A stretch of 64,000 nt of DNA from Emergomyces orientalis. Taxonomy: Eukaryota > Ascomycota > Eurotiomycetes > Onygenales > Ajellomycetaceae. The number at the start of each line of letters is the position of its first letter. The first letter of the stretch is position 1. The notes under the pieces are model-generated. The model was not told where the DNA came from. It saw nothing but the letters and a program-made list of their open reading frames with translations, and did not search any database. The DNA is taken from NCBI GenBank assembly GCA_002110485.1, contig MOWL01000003.1, forward strand, positions 372,001 to 436,000, read 5' to 3'. A program made the translations under genes and the position numbers. Below are positions 9,429-20,300 of this stretch, one piece after another.

Positions 9429-12400
9429 ATGTCGGATAGTTACCCTGGCGTGGTTCCGATTTTGAGAGTACGAGGTGCGATGGCTGTCTTCGTGGCAGCC
9501 GCGATTCTATGGGCTTTGATATGGTGAGTCTTGAAAAGTCCCAATTCTCTTGCTACGTTATTGTCCGACGGAGCGATAATAATGCTTGCTTGGTTTCAAG
9601 GCTTCTATATCGGGCATATCAGGTCTGCCAAACGCCAAACGACATTCTGGTTGAAAAACTGGGCTTAGATATCCCCCCCGCCCCCGATGTTACTCTGGAA
9701 GAGATTAGCTCAACGATGATTCGCATTGCCTGGAAACATCCGGATTTACAGCATTCTATTCACAAACACCTTATTCAGGTCAACGGCGTCAAAGGTTTGT
9801 TCGATCTGCTATTTGTTTTGGGTTGCCATATTATACAAGCATATATTAATGACGGCATATAAAATCAGTTGGCGAGACAAAACGTTCAGAAACCGGGGTT
9901 ACCATCTCCAATCTCTCCCCGGGCCATATATATCATATTTGCGTCTCCGCCGTTAGTGCTGCCAATTTCCACACATCAAGCTCCCTCCTCCACGTCCGCA
10001 CGAAGGCTCTATCTATTTCCGATGCTCAGGAAGATGAAGCGGATGGTGGACCACCCGTCGTTCGAGCTTACATCTCCAGACCCCCCGCCCCTTCAGTTTC
10101 GCCATCTGCACCGGCAATGTGTCGAGAGCACAGTGGCGGACAGGCCCAAGGAAAGCGCTTCTCGGGAAACAGAAAATCGTTCCCACCTTCGAACACAGTG
10201 CCAGAGAATTCAACAACACACACGGGGGCGGAAGGGAATCACAAGGTCGGCATCGTTGATGAATCCGACGAAACTCTTGCACGACTGGCAGAACGGCTCA
10301 AGGGCTTGCAACAGGAGAATGCAACCTTGGAAAAGCATATCTGCATGGAAGAGGAGGAACATGAGTTTATGCTAAGAGAGTTGGAGGAGCAGCGGAATGA
10401 ATTAAAGCAGCGGGTGAAAGAGAAAGATGAAGCTAGTGGTGATCTTAGAAGACACGTCAACAGACTAGAAAGCATCAACCGCACAGTACAGAGCGAGAAG
10501 AGCAAAAGGGAAAGACTTTTGCAGCAAAAGGAAACGGAGCGCCAAAAGCGCAAAGAGGATATCATCCGATGGGATGAACAACTGGTGGCCATGCATGGGA
10601 AAATATCTCGCGCCAAGGAGGAAAAGGCGCAAATTGAGTCAGAAGCATCGAAGCAGGTCAACGAGTATCGCAGCAAGATAACGTATGAGCAGGCAGAAAT
10701 GAAGACCCTGGATGAAGATATTAAAGTGAAGGGAAGTCGAATCAAGGACATGGAAGAGGAAAGACGTCGGTTAGAAGGCGACGACACTGATGATGGAAGA
10801 GAGCTCGATCGGTTGGAGAAGGAGAAAGATCAGGCCTGGGAGGTTAGATTGGGGGCCCTTAGGGCGCAATATGCGTCGCTCATCAATGCGCATTCGCAGG
10901 TTGGTTGTCATGTGTCTCCCTCAATATGTAGTTTTACTAACTGTATCTTTGCAGGCCCAGCAACACTACCAGGAGGCTCAAGAACGTCTCAGGTGGGTTA
11001 CATCCCAACGATCAAATGCCGCGCCTCCGTTTGTTCCTCTTCCTTCACTAGATTTAGAACTGGTTCGCAGAGCTAGCTTCAATCGTCGCACTCGTCATCG
11101 CGGCTCCCTTGTGAGCAACGTTTCCTCTCCCGTGAGCTATCCTCTCATGGATACCTCGTTCAAGAATGCTGCGCCAAATTACAATGCGGCTGGAAATGGC
11201 TCGCCAACGTTTCCCCCCGGCCCAGCATTTTTCAACATCAATAATGGGATGACGATCCCGGACCCTTCTGACCAGTCCGTCGTCAACCGCGCGGATACGG
11301 ATATATTAGCAGGCAATCCTCCTATGAGTCCACGCGCAGATTCTCTTTTACCTTCTGACCTCCTAGGTGACGAGGAACAAGCATCAGCGTCTCGCCCTTC
11401 TACCACCCATTTCCCCAGACCAGGTGCATTTGACAACCTTCTTCCTAACTCGCCCTCGCCTATATCTTCTGGGAGCCGCCCTGTGAGCCTATTTACAAGT
11501 CCGCGTGAGAGTTTAAGCAACTTACAGGAGAGTGGCCACAATTCAATGGCCATGCCAACCTTGCCACCCCCACAGGAGTCGTCTGATAGCGTACAAAGCG
11601 CATCGCGCCGCCTATCAGGCCTTTTTAATTTCCATCGCCAACGGGGCAAAACCATGGTGGATGGACCACCTATGCTTGGGACTCTCAAATCTGGCCAAAG
11701 TCAATCCTTCCCACGGAACTTCGATGACGGGCTTGACCCGATAGGTACAAGACGGCGTCGTCTTAGCTATACGGGAAACTGGGCAAACCCTGTCACAAAT
11801 TTATTTCCCCGCAGTGCGACCACCAACGTTACTAGTGATAGTTCGTCAGACCGGCTACCTGTCAGTCGCAGAGTTATGTTCCCTAATTTCTTCAGCTCTG
11901 GAAGGTTGAATTCTGCACCGTCCAGCGCTCTAGAGAAATCAACAATCGACCGTGCAGACCTCGGAACTGGGTACAACCAATTCAGCCCACGACATGACCC
12001 TATAGATCCTTCTATACTCGGAACTGTTCGTCGTGGATCCTTGTCTCCGCGACCAGCGTCTACATACTCGTTTGAAAATCATCAGCTTCCACGTCCTACT
12101 ACGGATAACCAACCATTCGGATGGCCATCCACCGACAAAGCGGGACATCGAGGCAGCCCCCTCGGGCTCGACTGGGCATCTCCTGTTGCCTGGTCCCGAA
12201 GCCAGTCACGACGACCCTCAGTCCAGTTTGGGTCATCAAGCAATCTACAACTGGGTTTGGCGTCTGGTGATGTAGAATTTCTTGAAACCCCATATGAGCT
12301 ACAGCGTCCCGTGCAGGCTCCCATTGGAACCCGGCCACCTTCTTCTCACCGACCAATAACGCCGAAGCTCAACCCGACAGCACCTTCGTTCAAGACTCTA

Positions 12401-12937
12401 TTTGGGAAGAAATCCGAGAAAGGGAAGAATAAAGAAACGGAATCTTCAAAACCACGGGACCATGAGCTCAATCCTGAAGACAGTTCACCACCAGAATCGC
12501 GACGGTCGAAAGATTCCCGTTCCATCCGCACCTCTGCCGCAGAATCCTACGAGTCGCTGGAAAGGACATCCTCAGGAACTCCTTCAGAAATAGTAAACCC
12601 AAAGGAATCATTTATCCAGAAGATCACGCGAAAAAGCAGCTCCAGCAAATTCAACATCTCTTGGAAAGATCGAGCTGGGCTATTTTCAAAGAAAGGTGGC
12701 GATCCGTCTGCTCTAGCCCAAGGCGACAATATCGACGAAGATGCCGTGACGGCAGAATCTCTGCTTGGTAAAAGTGTTGATAGCTTAGCTTCAAGCGTAC
12801 CGTCTGCGGACAAGTCGACTAAGAGCAGCAGCCTGGGATTCGGTTTCATGCGGAAATCCAAGAAGGAAAAAGCGACTAGTGAATGTAGTGAGAAGGCTAG
12901 TGAGACTGGTGATGAGGATCTTTCTGAGGACGTTTGA
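9429..12937 (+). CDS. Fibronectin type-III / coiled-coil protein, membrane-anchored
   Basis: Four exons: 9429-9523, 9601-9794, 9869-10899 and 10955-12937, giving 1100 aa. A single hydrophobic segment near the N-terminus (about residues 18-37, MAVFVAAAILWALIWLLY, completed across the first splice) looks like a membrane anchor. A fibronectin type-III fold follows (about 56-140), starting PPAPDVTLEEISSTMIRIAW and continuing GVTISNLSPGHIYHICVSAV. A long Glu/Lys/Arg-rich coiled coil comes next (about 190-440). The last 600 residues are Ser/Pro-rich and disordered, with many RRxS-like sites. This architecture is conserved in filamentous ascomycetes as an uncharacterised FN3-domain protein; I know no function. 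An alternative start is the ATG at 9480. Divergent from PAH1 and followed in tandem by THG1. Confidence 0.85.
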
Positions 12938-13319
12938 TAAGGGTCTGGCTATCGCGTTTTATACTAGGCATCTATGTTGAGTTTTCAAGCGGGTTTGCTT
13001 TTATAGGCTTGGGGTGTTCCTATTTCTTTGATGGTTTTGTTTAGCCTGGTAGTTCTTATTATTATTATCGTTAGTATTTGAAATTTAATAGAATAAATTC
13101 TTGGATGATGGGAACTGGAATTCCTCTATGGGAATCCATATATACATTAATATTGCGACCCAGGTTGTTCGAGTCAGATGAGGAAACCCAAAAAAGCAGG
13201 ATGTTAAAGCGGGATCTTCATTCATCAAACTCTCATCACCAAAACGACTCACGACTCCAACTACCACATTCCCCTTCCACGCCTATCCCAGCCAGCTACA
13301 TGTAACCGTATATAGTGCC
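12938..13319. other. Intergenic, FN3 gene 3' end / thg1 promoter
   Basis: This 382-bp spacer lies between tandem plus-strand genes. It is AT-rich just after the FN3 stop (12960-13160), probably 3' UTR. Nothing else is recognised. Confidence 0.45.
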
Positions 13320-15140
13320 ATGGCGAATTCAAAGTAAATCAAAATGTTCCCCTGCCCCTCGTTCTCAACATAAATGATATCAACTAAGACTCATTACTAA
13401 TAAAATCGCCCCGCTCAGATATGAATATGTCAAGGCATTTGAGCAGGACGACAATCTGCTTCCAAACACCTGGATAGTCGTCCGGATTGATGGACGAGGC
13501 TTTCATAGGCAAGTCACCATGTTTTTTGAATCTTATTCTTCTGTTGTCTATCCTTTTTCTTTGTCTATTCTTTGTCGTTGTGTTTTGAGTATCTGTCGCG
13601 GAATGTTTGTTGCATATCGTGGATAAAGGCAACGCAAAACTGTCCCTTTTTTCTTATATTGGGAAAACAAGCATTTAAGCTTGGAATTTTCCCCTTCCCT
13701 TCTTAGCCAAAGAAGAAGGAAACAGATATACACATCCCATATAAAAAATCTTTCCCTTTCTATTCTTTTGGCTGTTTGTACTGTTCTTACAGACAACACC
13801 CCTCGCTAATTTCCCCTTCAGATTCTCTGACCGATACCAATTTCGAAAACCAAATGATGAGCGCGCGCTCAATCTCATGAACGCCGCTGCATGCGCTGTT
13901 ATGAAAGATCTCCCTGACTTGATTATCGCGTATGGCGTCAGTGATGAATACAGGTGTGACCCTCCGACTTTGCCGCCCAAAAATGGCGACTGAATATATA
14001 CGGGTGCCTAACATTGATTAACGCGTTTGATAAAGCTTTGTTTTCCACCGGAGCTGTCAGCTATTTGAGCGGAGAAGCAGGTGAGTTGATTTTTTAGAGC
14101 TAGCCCTTAACCTATTTATTTTCCGTCTACACTGTGTGCCTTTTTTCCTTTGAAATTTACTTGTGTCGAGGTTTACAAGACAACAAGTAATTTTGACATT
14201 TCATTCTTTCACGTTAACAGCAAACTCGTAACTACAATTGTGTCGACTTTTACTGCGCATTATATATACAACTGGTCAACATTTTTTCCATCTTCGCCAC
14301 TAGAACCCGATTTTCTGCCGTCGTTTGATGGAAGGGCCGTTCAATATCCGAGTGTGAGGAATTTGAGGGATTATATGAGTTGGAGGCAAGCCGATTGTAT
14401 GTTCTTCATTCGTGGCAATTCAGCATTCCCATTCCCCCTTGTTCAACCTCCTTTCATTTGTGTCATCTTCTTTGAATGCGGCTGGCTGTGTCTTGTTGAT
14501 GGTCACCCTGGCTAACAAAGATCCGAACCTTTTACAGGTCATATAAACAATCTGTACAATACCACGTTTTGGAATATGATTCTGCGTGGCGATATGAGTA
14601 ATACAGAGGCAGAAAAGGCATTGCAGGTTTGTACCATACTGAAGCTCCAGTTCATCATTTCTTATGCCATTGTATGGGGAGATTTGCTTATGGAAACCGA
14701 AAAAACAGGGCACGGTATCTGGTGTTAAAAATGAGATTCTATTCTCAAAATTTGGGATAAATTATAATAACGAACCGGAAATGTATAGGAAGGGCAGCGT
14801 GATATTCAGAGATGTAAGGGATACCAGTTTTCTAATTACCGCCCACGGCACCAATACCCGATCAAATCTAGCATGTCTGATATAAAATGGGAAACAGTAC
14901 GAAATCCAGCGTCAAACAGAGAAAACGACGACTGGTGGATCTGAAGAGGTAGTGGAATCTGAAATCGGAGAAGAGGACCCACCAACGGAAATGACGAAAT
15001 CTCAAATGGCGAGGCTACGGAAAATACAGAAAAAGGCCACAATCGTGGTGACACATCTGGATATTATTAAAGATGATTTTTGGGATCAAAGGCCGTGGAT
15101 TCTATCGAATAAGCCTGGCAGGCTCCCTGGGGGAGGTTGA
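13320..15140 (+). CDS. thg1: tRNA-His guanylyltransferase Thg1
   Basis: Eight exons: 13320-13333, 13419-13508, 13822-13953, 14036-14080, 14221-14396, 14538-14626, 14709-14813 and 14898-15140, giving 297 aa. Thg1 adds the essential G(-1) to the 5' end of tRNA-His in the 3'-5' direction, which marks it for HisRS. The metal-binding residues are present: Asp29 in RIDGRGFHRF and Asp76-Glu77 in GVSDEYSFVF, at the positions used in human THG1L. SKLVTTIVSTFTAHY, DCHINNLYNTTFW and GTVSGVKNEILFSKFGINY are further hallmarks. The first exon holds only 14 nt. The second intron uses a GC donor (AG|GCAAGT), because only that cut restores the conserved His-Arg-Phe. The C-terminus ends in a short Gly-rich tail. 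All exon phases agree. Confidence 0.95.
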
Positions 15141-15478
15141 ATGCTATTGTTTTTTCTTCTATTTGTAGAGTAGGTGCAATAGAAAGAAAGGAATAACAGC
15201 GAAGCAAAATTAGGGGGTATCATAAGATCTAATCCTCACGCAGAAAGAAGACTAATAGCACGCCAAATTCCAATTCAATCCGTTGTTTAGGATTTTTGAA
15301 CCCATAAGCTTCCGGGATGCGCTTGTAATTCACCAAAACGGCGGATGGCCGATTCAAAAATCGGACTGGTACCGAGATTTAGATTCTCCGCAGCCGCAAA
15401 CAAAACACTCATGCTCTTGTGCAGGGGTATACACACGATTATACCACGCGTAAGTGTTTCTTTGGAAGGATTCACTCC
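15141..15478. other. Convergent 3' region thg1 / tma23
   Basis: This 338-bp spacer lies between convergent genes and presumably carries both 3' UTRs. No gene or repeat was recognised. Confidence 0.45.
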
Positions 15479-16378
15479 TTATAGCGATGTATCTCTTCGC
15501 TTTTTCCCCTCATTCCTGTTGGATTCTCTTTCCTTGTGTTTCAACTCTCGCCGCGCTTCCTTCTCCTTTTCTAGCTTCTTCTGCTTCTTTCGTGCTTTCT
15601 TATCAGATAACCCATCTTCATCATCCCGTTCGTTCACTTCTCCTTTTTCACTTTGCGACAGAGAATCATAATCGGAATTTTCCAACCATTGCCGCTTCTT
15701 CCGTTTCTGTTTATCTGCACGAGCGTCCACAGCATCCACAGCATCTTCCTCCAACTTTGTGATCTCTTTTTCCTTGATTTCCTTATATGCTTTCCTCCGC
15801 CGCCGCCTTTCCTCTTTAGATTCCACCGCCAACCGTCCATCTTCAACATTCCCTCGCTCGCCAGAATCTTGCTCATCCGGCTTGCTCTTCTTCCGTCTCT
15901 TTTCCTTCTTCAAAGTCCTCTCCTCCCTCTCCTCATCAACTTCTTTCTCATCACCTTGCTTTCTTTTCCTTTTCTTCTCCCCTCTCCCGGAATCAGCAGA
16001 AACCGGGTTACACCCATTCACCTCCCCAACATCCTTAACCTCAATTGTATCAATCGTTCCCTCCAGCGCAGGCCCTTTCACAAAGAATCGATACAACTCG
16101 CTCATCCCACTAGCGGCTGAGCCAGATCCATCAGAACGAGAAGTCGCACTCCCATCGTCGCCAACACCCTTCAATGCCGCCTCGAATCCACGAAGCCACC
16201 ATTGATTCGTATGATCGTGCGTCGTCTTCTTCCCGAGCCCGTGGTTGTTCTTTTTCCGTGCGACGAGGATGGGCTTGGTTAGGCCGAGGCCACCGTGTGG
16301 GCCAGGACGGCGGTTGGGGTTTAGAGGGTTCCCGGGGCCCGACCAGCCTTGGCTGAGTAGATACGCGTGAGCGTCCAT
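15479..16378 (-). CDS. tma23: Nucleolar G-patch protein Tma23
   Basis: A single exon of 299 aa. The N-terminus MDAHAYLLSQGWSGPGNPL, followed by GLTKPILVARKKNNHGLGKK and WWLRGFEAALKGV, matches the Tma23 family. The G-patch-like start is followed by KPILV, GLG and WW..F...L. Tma23 is a nucleolar ribosome-biogenesis protein in yeast. The rest of the chain is extremely Lys/Glu/Arg-rich with repeated KKRKR-like clusters, as expected for nucleolar targeting and RNA contact, and is longer than yeast Tma23 (211 aa). It converges on THG1 and lies downstream of RPB1 on the same strand. The family call rests on the first 75 residues; the low-complexity tail adds nothing specific. Confidence 0.85.
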   Translation of the reverse strand: MDAHAYLLSQGWSGPGNPLNPNRRPGPHGGLGLTKPILVARKKNNHGLGKKTTHDHTNQWWLRGFEAALKGVGDDGSATSRSDGSGSAASGMSELYRFFVKGPALEGTIDTIEVKDVGEVNGCNPVSADSGRGEKKRKRKQGDEKEVDEEREERTLKKEKRRKKSKPDEQDSGERGNVEDGRLAVESKEERRRRRKAYKEIKEKEITKLEEDAVDAVDARADKQKRKKRQWLENSDYDSLSQSEKGEVNERDDEDGLSDKKARKKQKKLEKEKEARRELKHKERESNRNEGKKRRDTSL

Positions 16379-17357
16379 AAATGTGGGTTTTTCTTTCTTT
16401 TTTTTAAATATTTATTCGGGTAGGTGGTAGAGAGGGAAACGTATGCTGCAGTATTGGAATTTCGCGGTCTTGGAGCCCGATTCAACGCCCGAGTAGGTGG
16501 CCTTGGGTCGTAGCTATAAAGAGAGGGCCAGGAGGGGTAAGGAATAAAAATAGTCCCCTATTAAAAGATATATCAATGCATGGCTGGCTGCGGGCTTCTA
16601 ATAATCGATATACATCTTCATGCCTCTGTTGCGCCCTTGCTGGTCATCTTGCTGGGTAAAATGAATTTTTTGTGGTGATTGCTTAATAAGCGGATTGCCA
16701 TCTTATCAATCTTAATCTTATTAACCTTGGTTGGTGGCATCAAACCAAATCACGCAAATGAGAATAAATCTCCCAAATTTTTATTTTTATTTTCTCTACT
16801 TAGCGTAACTAATCTGTGTACACAGAACAGAAAAAGAACAAAAGAAAAAGAAAGTAAAATCGGAGTTCCTTTTACAAGCGACGCCAGCACAACAACAGAA
16901 AAGCATCTCCGACGCCGGGCTATATTATGTGCGTCGGTGCCAAACATCTAATGGTTATTTTCAGTCTTTTTTTCATCCCATTTTTCTTTTCCCTTCTTAT
17001 ATCATCGGATCAAACGCTGCGGAAAAAACCTTTTTGCCCAGAAAACATTACAATTTTGGGGGGGTGTTGAAAGGGGCAAGAAAAACAGAAAAAGCAACGA
17101 AATAATACTCGCCCAGGCTAAAAAGGAAAACTTTGAAAAGTACACACCACAAGAACAACGCCAGATTATGGAAAGAAATAACCAACCAACTGATAGGAAG
17201 CCTAGCCATGCGGGATGGGTTTTTTTTTTGTCGGTATGCAAGTGCTAATGACATGAAGTAGAAGTACAGCGATGTGAGAAAGAAAAAAGACCATCGCGAA
17301 AAGAAAACGAGGAAGGGGGAATTCTTCTCGAAAACAAATAAACAAACAACATCAATC
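16379..17357. other. Intergenic, tma23 promoter / rpb1 3' UTR
   Basis: This 979-bp stretch lies between tandem minus-strand genes. It holds the TMA23 promoter next to 16379 and the RPB1 3' UTR next to 17357. It includes T-runs and A-runs (16385-16410, 17222-17230) and AT-rich DNA. No gene was recognised. Confidence 0.5.
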
Positions 17358-20300
17358 CTACTGGCGAGGAGATCTAAAAAGGAGTATTAGCACTGTATGC
17401 AAAGTCTGAACGCAGAATAACTTACGTAGGATTGAAAGTGGGGGAAGTTGGGCTGTAGCCGGGGGACGTCGGTCCACCGGGAGAAGTTGGCGAGCCCGAG
17501 AAGTTTGGAGATGTGGGTGAGTAGGTTTCTGGACTAGTTGGAGACCAGCCAGGGGAGGTGGGTGTATATTTAGGAGAGGTAGGGGAAGTTGGAGAAAGGT
17601 GTCTCCCAGTTGATGCTCCGAGCGCAGGACTTGTAGGGCTGTAGCTAGGAGAAGTAGGACTAAATGCAGGCGAGGCAGGGCTGAAACTGGGCGACGTTGG
17701 GCTATAGCTGGGCGACGTGGGTGAGAAACCAGGAGAGGTAGGAGAATATGATGGTGAGGTTGGCGATTGTTGATAGCCCGGAGATGTTGGTGAATAGGCA
17801 GGCGAAGTTGGCGCGAAAGCTGGACTGGCTGGTGAAAACCCAGGAGAAGACATGAATCGGGGACTTGTAATGCTCATACCAGGAGATGTGGGGGAATACC
17901 CAGATGATGGAGAGTAGTGAGGAGAGGTTGGGCTGGTATTGAATGGGCTACTAGGGGAATAGCCTCCACCAGGGCTTCTCGCGCCATGAGGGCTGAACCC
18001 ACCGCTGAATCCGGAGGGCTGATATTCAGTGAACCCCGCGGGCGTCTCTGATCCGGCTTGTCTGATGGGAGAGAAGTTGGAGTCAGGGTCTGGTGTACCA
18101 ATGTACATGTTGTCCTGTAATGGAGAACTGCTATCATAAGGTGTTGCAGCTCCATCACCAAGTAATCCTTTGCCATCTGCAGTCATTAAGCCAGCATTGC
18201 TTGAAACGACTCCCATTAGCATATTCTGATCCAAGTAAACATCAAACTCCCCAGTTCCAGCTGGGGCCATCTGTCCCAAGATCAAATTCTCAGATACACC
18301 ACGGCAGTCATCCAGCTCTGCGAATGCAGCGGCATCAAGTAGAATCTCCACTGTTTCTTCAAAAGAACATCTCATCAAAGCACCAGTGTCAGCACGGTTA
18401 ATACCATGTCTAGTAACTGCCATAAGGAAGCCTCGCGAGGTCATAACATCAACAAGGAGGGCCAAATGGCGGTGATTGACGTATGATCCATCAAAGGCAA
18501 GCACCTGGGTCAACTCTCGCAAAAGTGCAGTACGAGTAGCTTCGATGCCGAATACTTCAAGGATCTCAATGAATTGGTTAGAGTACGTGCGAGTTGTATC
18601 TACCCCAGGGATGGTCAAGACTTCGCCGAGTGCCGATCCACTGGTTTCAAGAACCCACTCCTTACACAAGGGGTCCTCAGTGCTTTGATGTAGAGATCCA
18701 TCTTCTAAGACGCGGACTCTCGATTTCTCATTGATAAAAGCACGCTCGATACCAGCCACGCCTCGTAAAGTAAGGGTATCAAGCAGATGGCTTTCCAGCT
18801 TCTTCAAGGTCACATCATACTCGGTGTCATCATCATCGTCATCCTGCTTAGAGTCCTGAATTTGGCGGATACGAATGACCTGTTCATCAGCGTTGTTATC
18901 ACTGAATATAACCGCAATGTCTTGAGGGTACGCGTCTTTGATCTTCATTGCCACATCTTGAACTGTAAGACTCTTATCGAGGAGCTTCGGCCGGCTCAAA
19001 ATGATTCTGAGCAACCATTTGGACTGACGGCTCGAATCATCTGCAACATCTTCAGGAATGATGAAATACGATTCAACCATGTCACGATCCGCTTCAATCA
19101 CGGTGGATTGGATATCAGGGTCGTAGTAGATCTCCGTCGCTTCGGTAACCGACCTCAAACTAGTATGTTCAACAACGCTACGGAGTTGTTTAACAGATTC
19201 CTTGTCCATGGCGCGACTAGGGTCTTGATAAACAGTCATGGAAGGAGTTTTGATGTTCGTAGCCACATTGAGAATTTCCTTCAGACGAGGCACACCAAGG
19301 GTAACGTTCTTGGACGAGACACCAGCAAAATGGAAAGTATTCAAGGTCATCTGTGTTGCCGGCTCTCCAATTGATTGTGCAGCCAAGACACCGACCATTT
19401 CACCGGGGTTTGCCATCGCCTTGGAGAATCGACTTTCGATAGCACCCAATACGTGCTGGAAGGCGAGTTGATTAAGCGAGTATTCTACGACAAGGCGGCG
19501 GAATGCGAGGCGGGAGCGGAGCTGAGCCTTAAAAAGTAATGTGGCACTTTCCTGTGCTTCGCGGGAGATCACATCGTCACCACGGACAACAACAAGGCGG
19601 TCCAGCAGCGCTCTGACTTGAGGAATGACGGCCGCGGGGTGCAGGTCGCTAATAGCACCTTCTCGAATTCTGAATATCGTTTTCGCCGACTCGAGAATAC
19701 GTTGGACATTAATTGGTAGTTGCATCATTTCTTCGTCTTCTTTGGCAACGCTACGCATGAAGGCACGGTCCTTCAAGAGCTGTTCCCATTCTTCATCGAG
19801 ATATTTCTGTACCTCGATATCGCCGGCAATTTCCGTGGCTTGCTCCAACACATCAGGCGAGAGAGTTCTTTCAGGATCCATCAAATCCACTCGGAATCTG
19901 TCAAGGAACTTTTCGTCCGAGCATTTAATAATATCGACGCGTTGGTTTTCGATATGTGCGCCGTCCAAACCATCCTCTCCGTAAAGGAACTGTACAACGT
20001 CTCCCAGTGAGTTGCGGACGGTGCCATCGTATTTAACCATGACCTCTTCAAGAGCCTTGACCAGCTTCCGTTGAATATATCCAGTTTCAGCAGTCTTGAC
20101 AGCTGTATCAATAAGACCCTCACGACCAGCCATAGCATGGAAGAAAAATTCAGTAGGGGTGAGACCACGGAGATACGAATTCTCAACGAAGCCGCGAGAC
20201 TCAGGCGAATAATCATCCTTGGTGAAGTGTGGCAAGGTACGATATTTGAAACCGAATGGTATACGTTTCCCTTCAACGGATTGCTGGCCAACAACAGCAG

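Noticed and set aside
10239..10787. 182-residue Ser/Cys-rich open frame opposite the FN3 coiled coil
   Set aside because: Complement of Glu/Lys-rich coiled-coil codons; composition is typical of an antisense shadow.
18787..19374. 195-residue plus-strand frame inside RPB1
   Set aside because: Antisense to the uninterrupted catalytic exon of RPB1.
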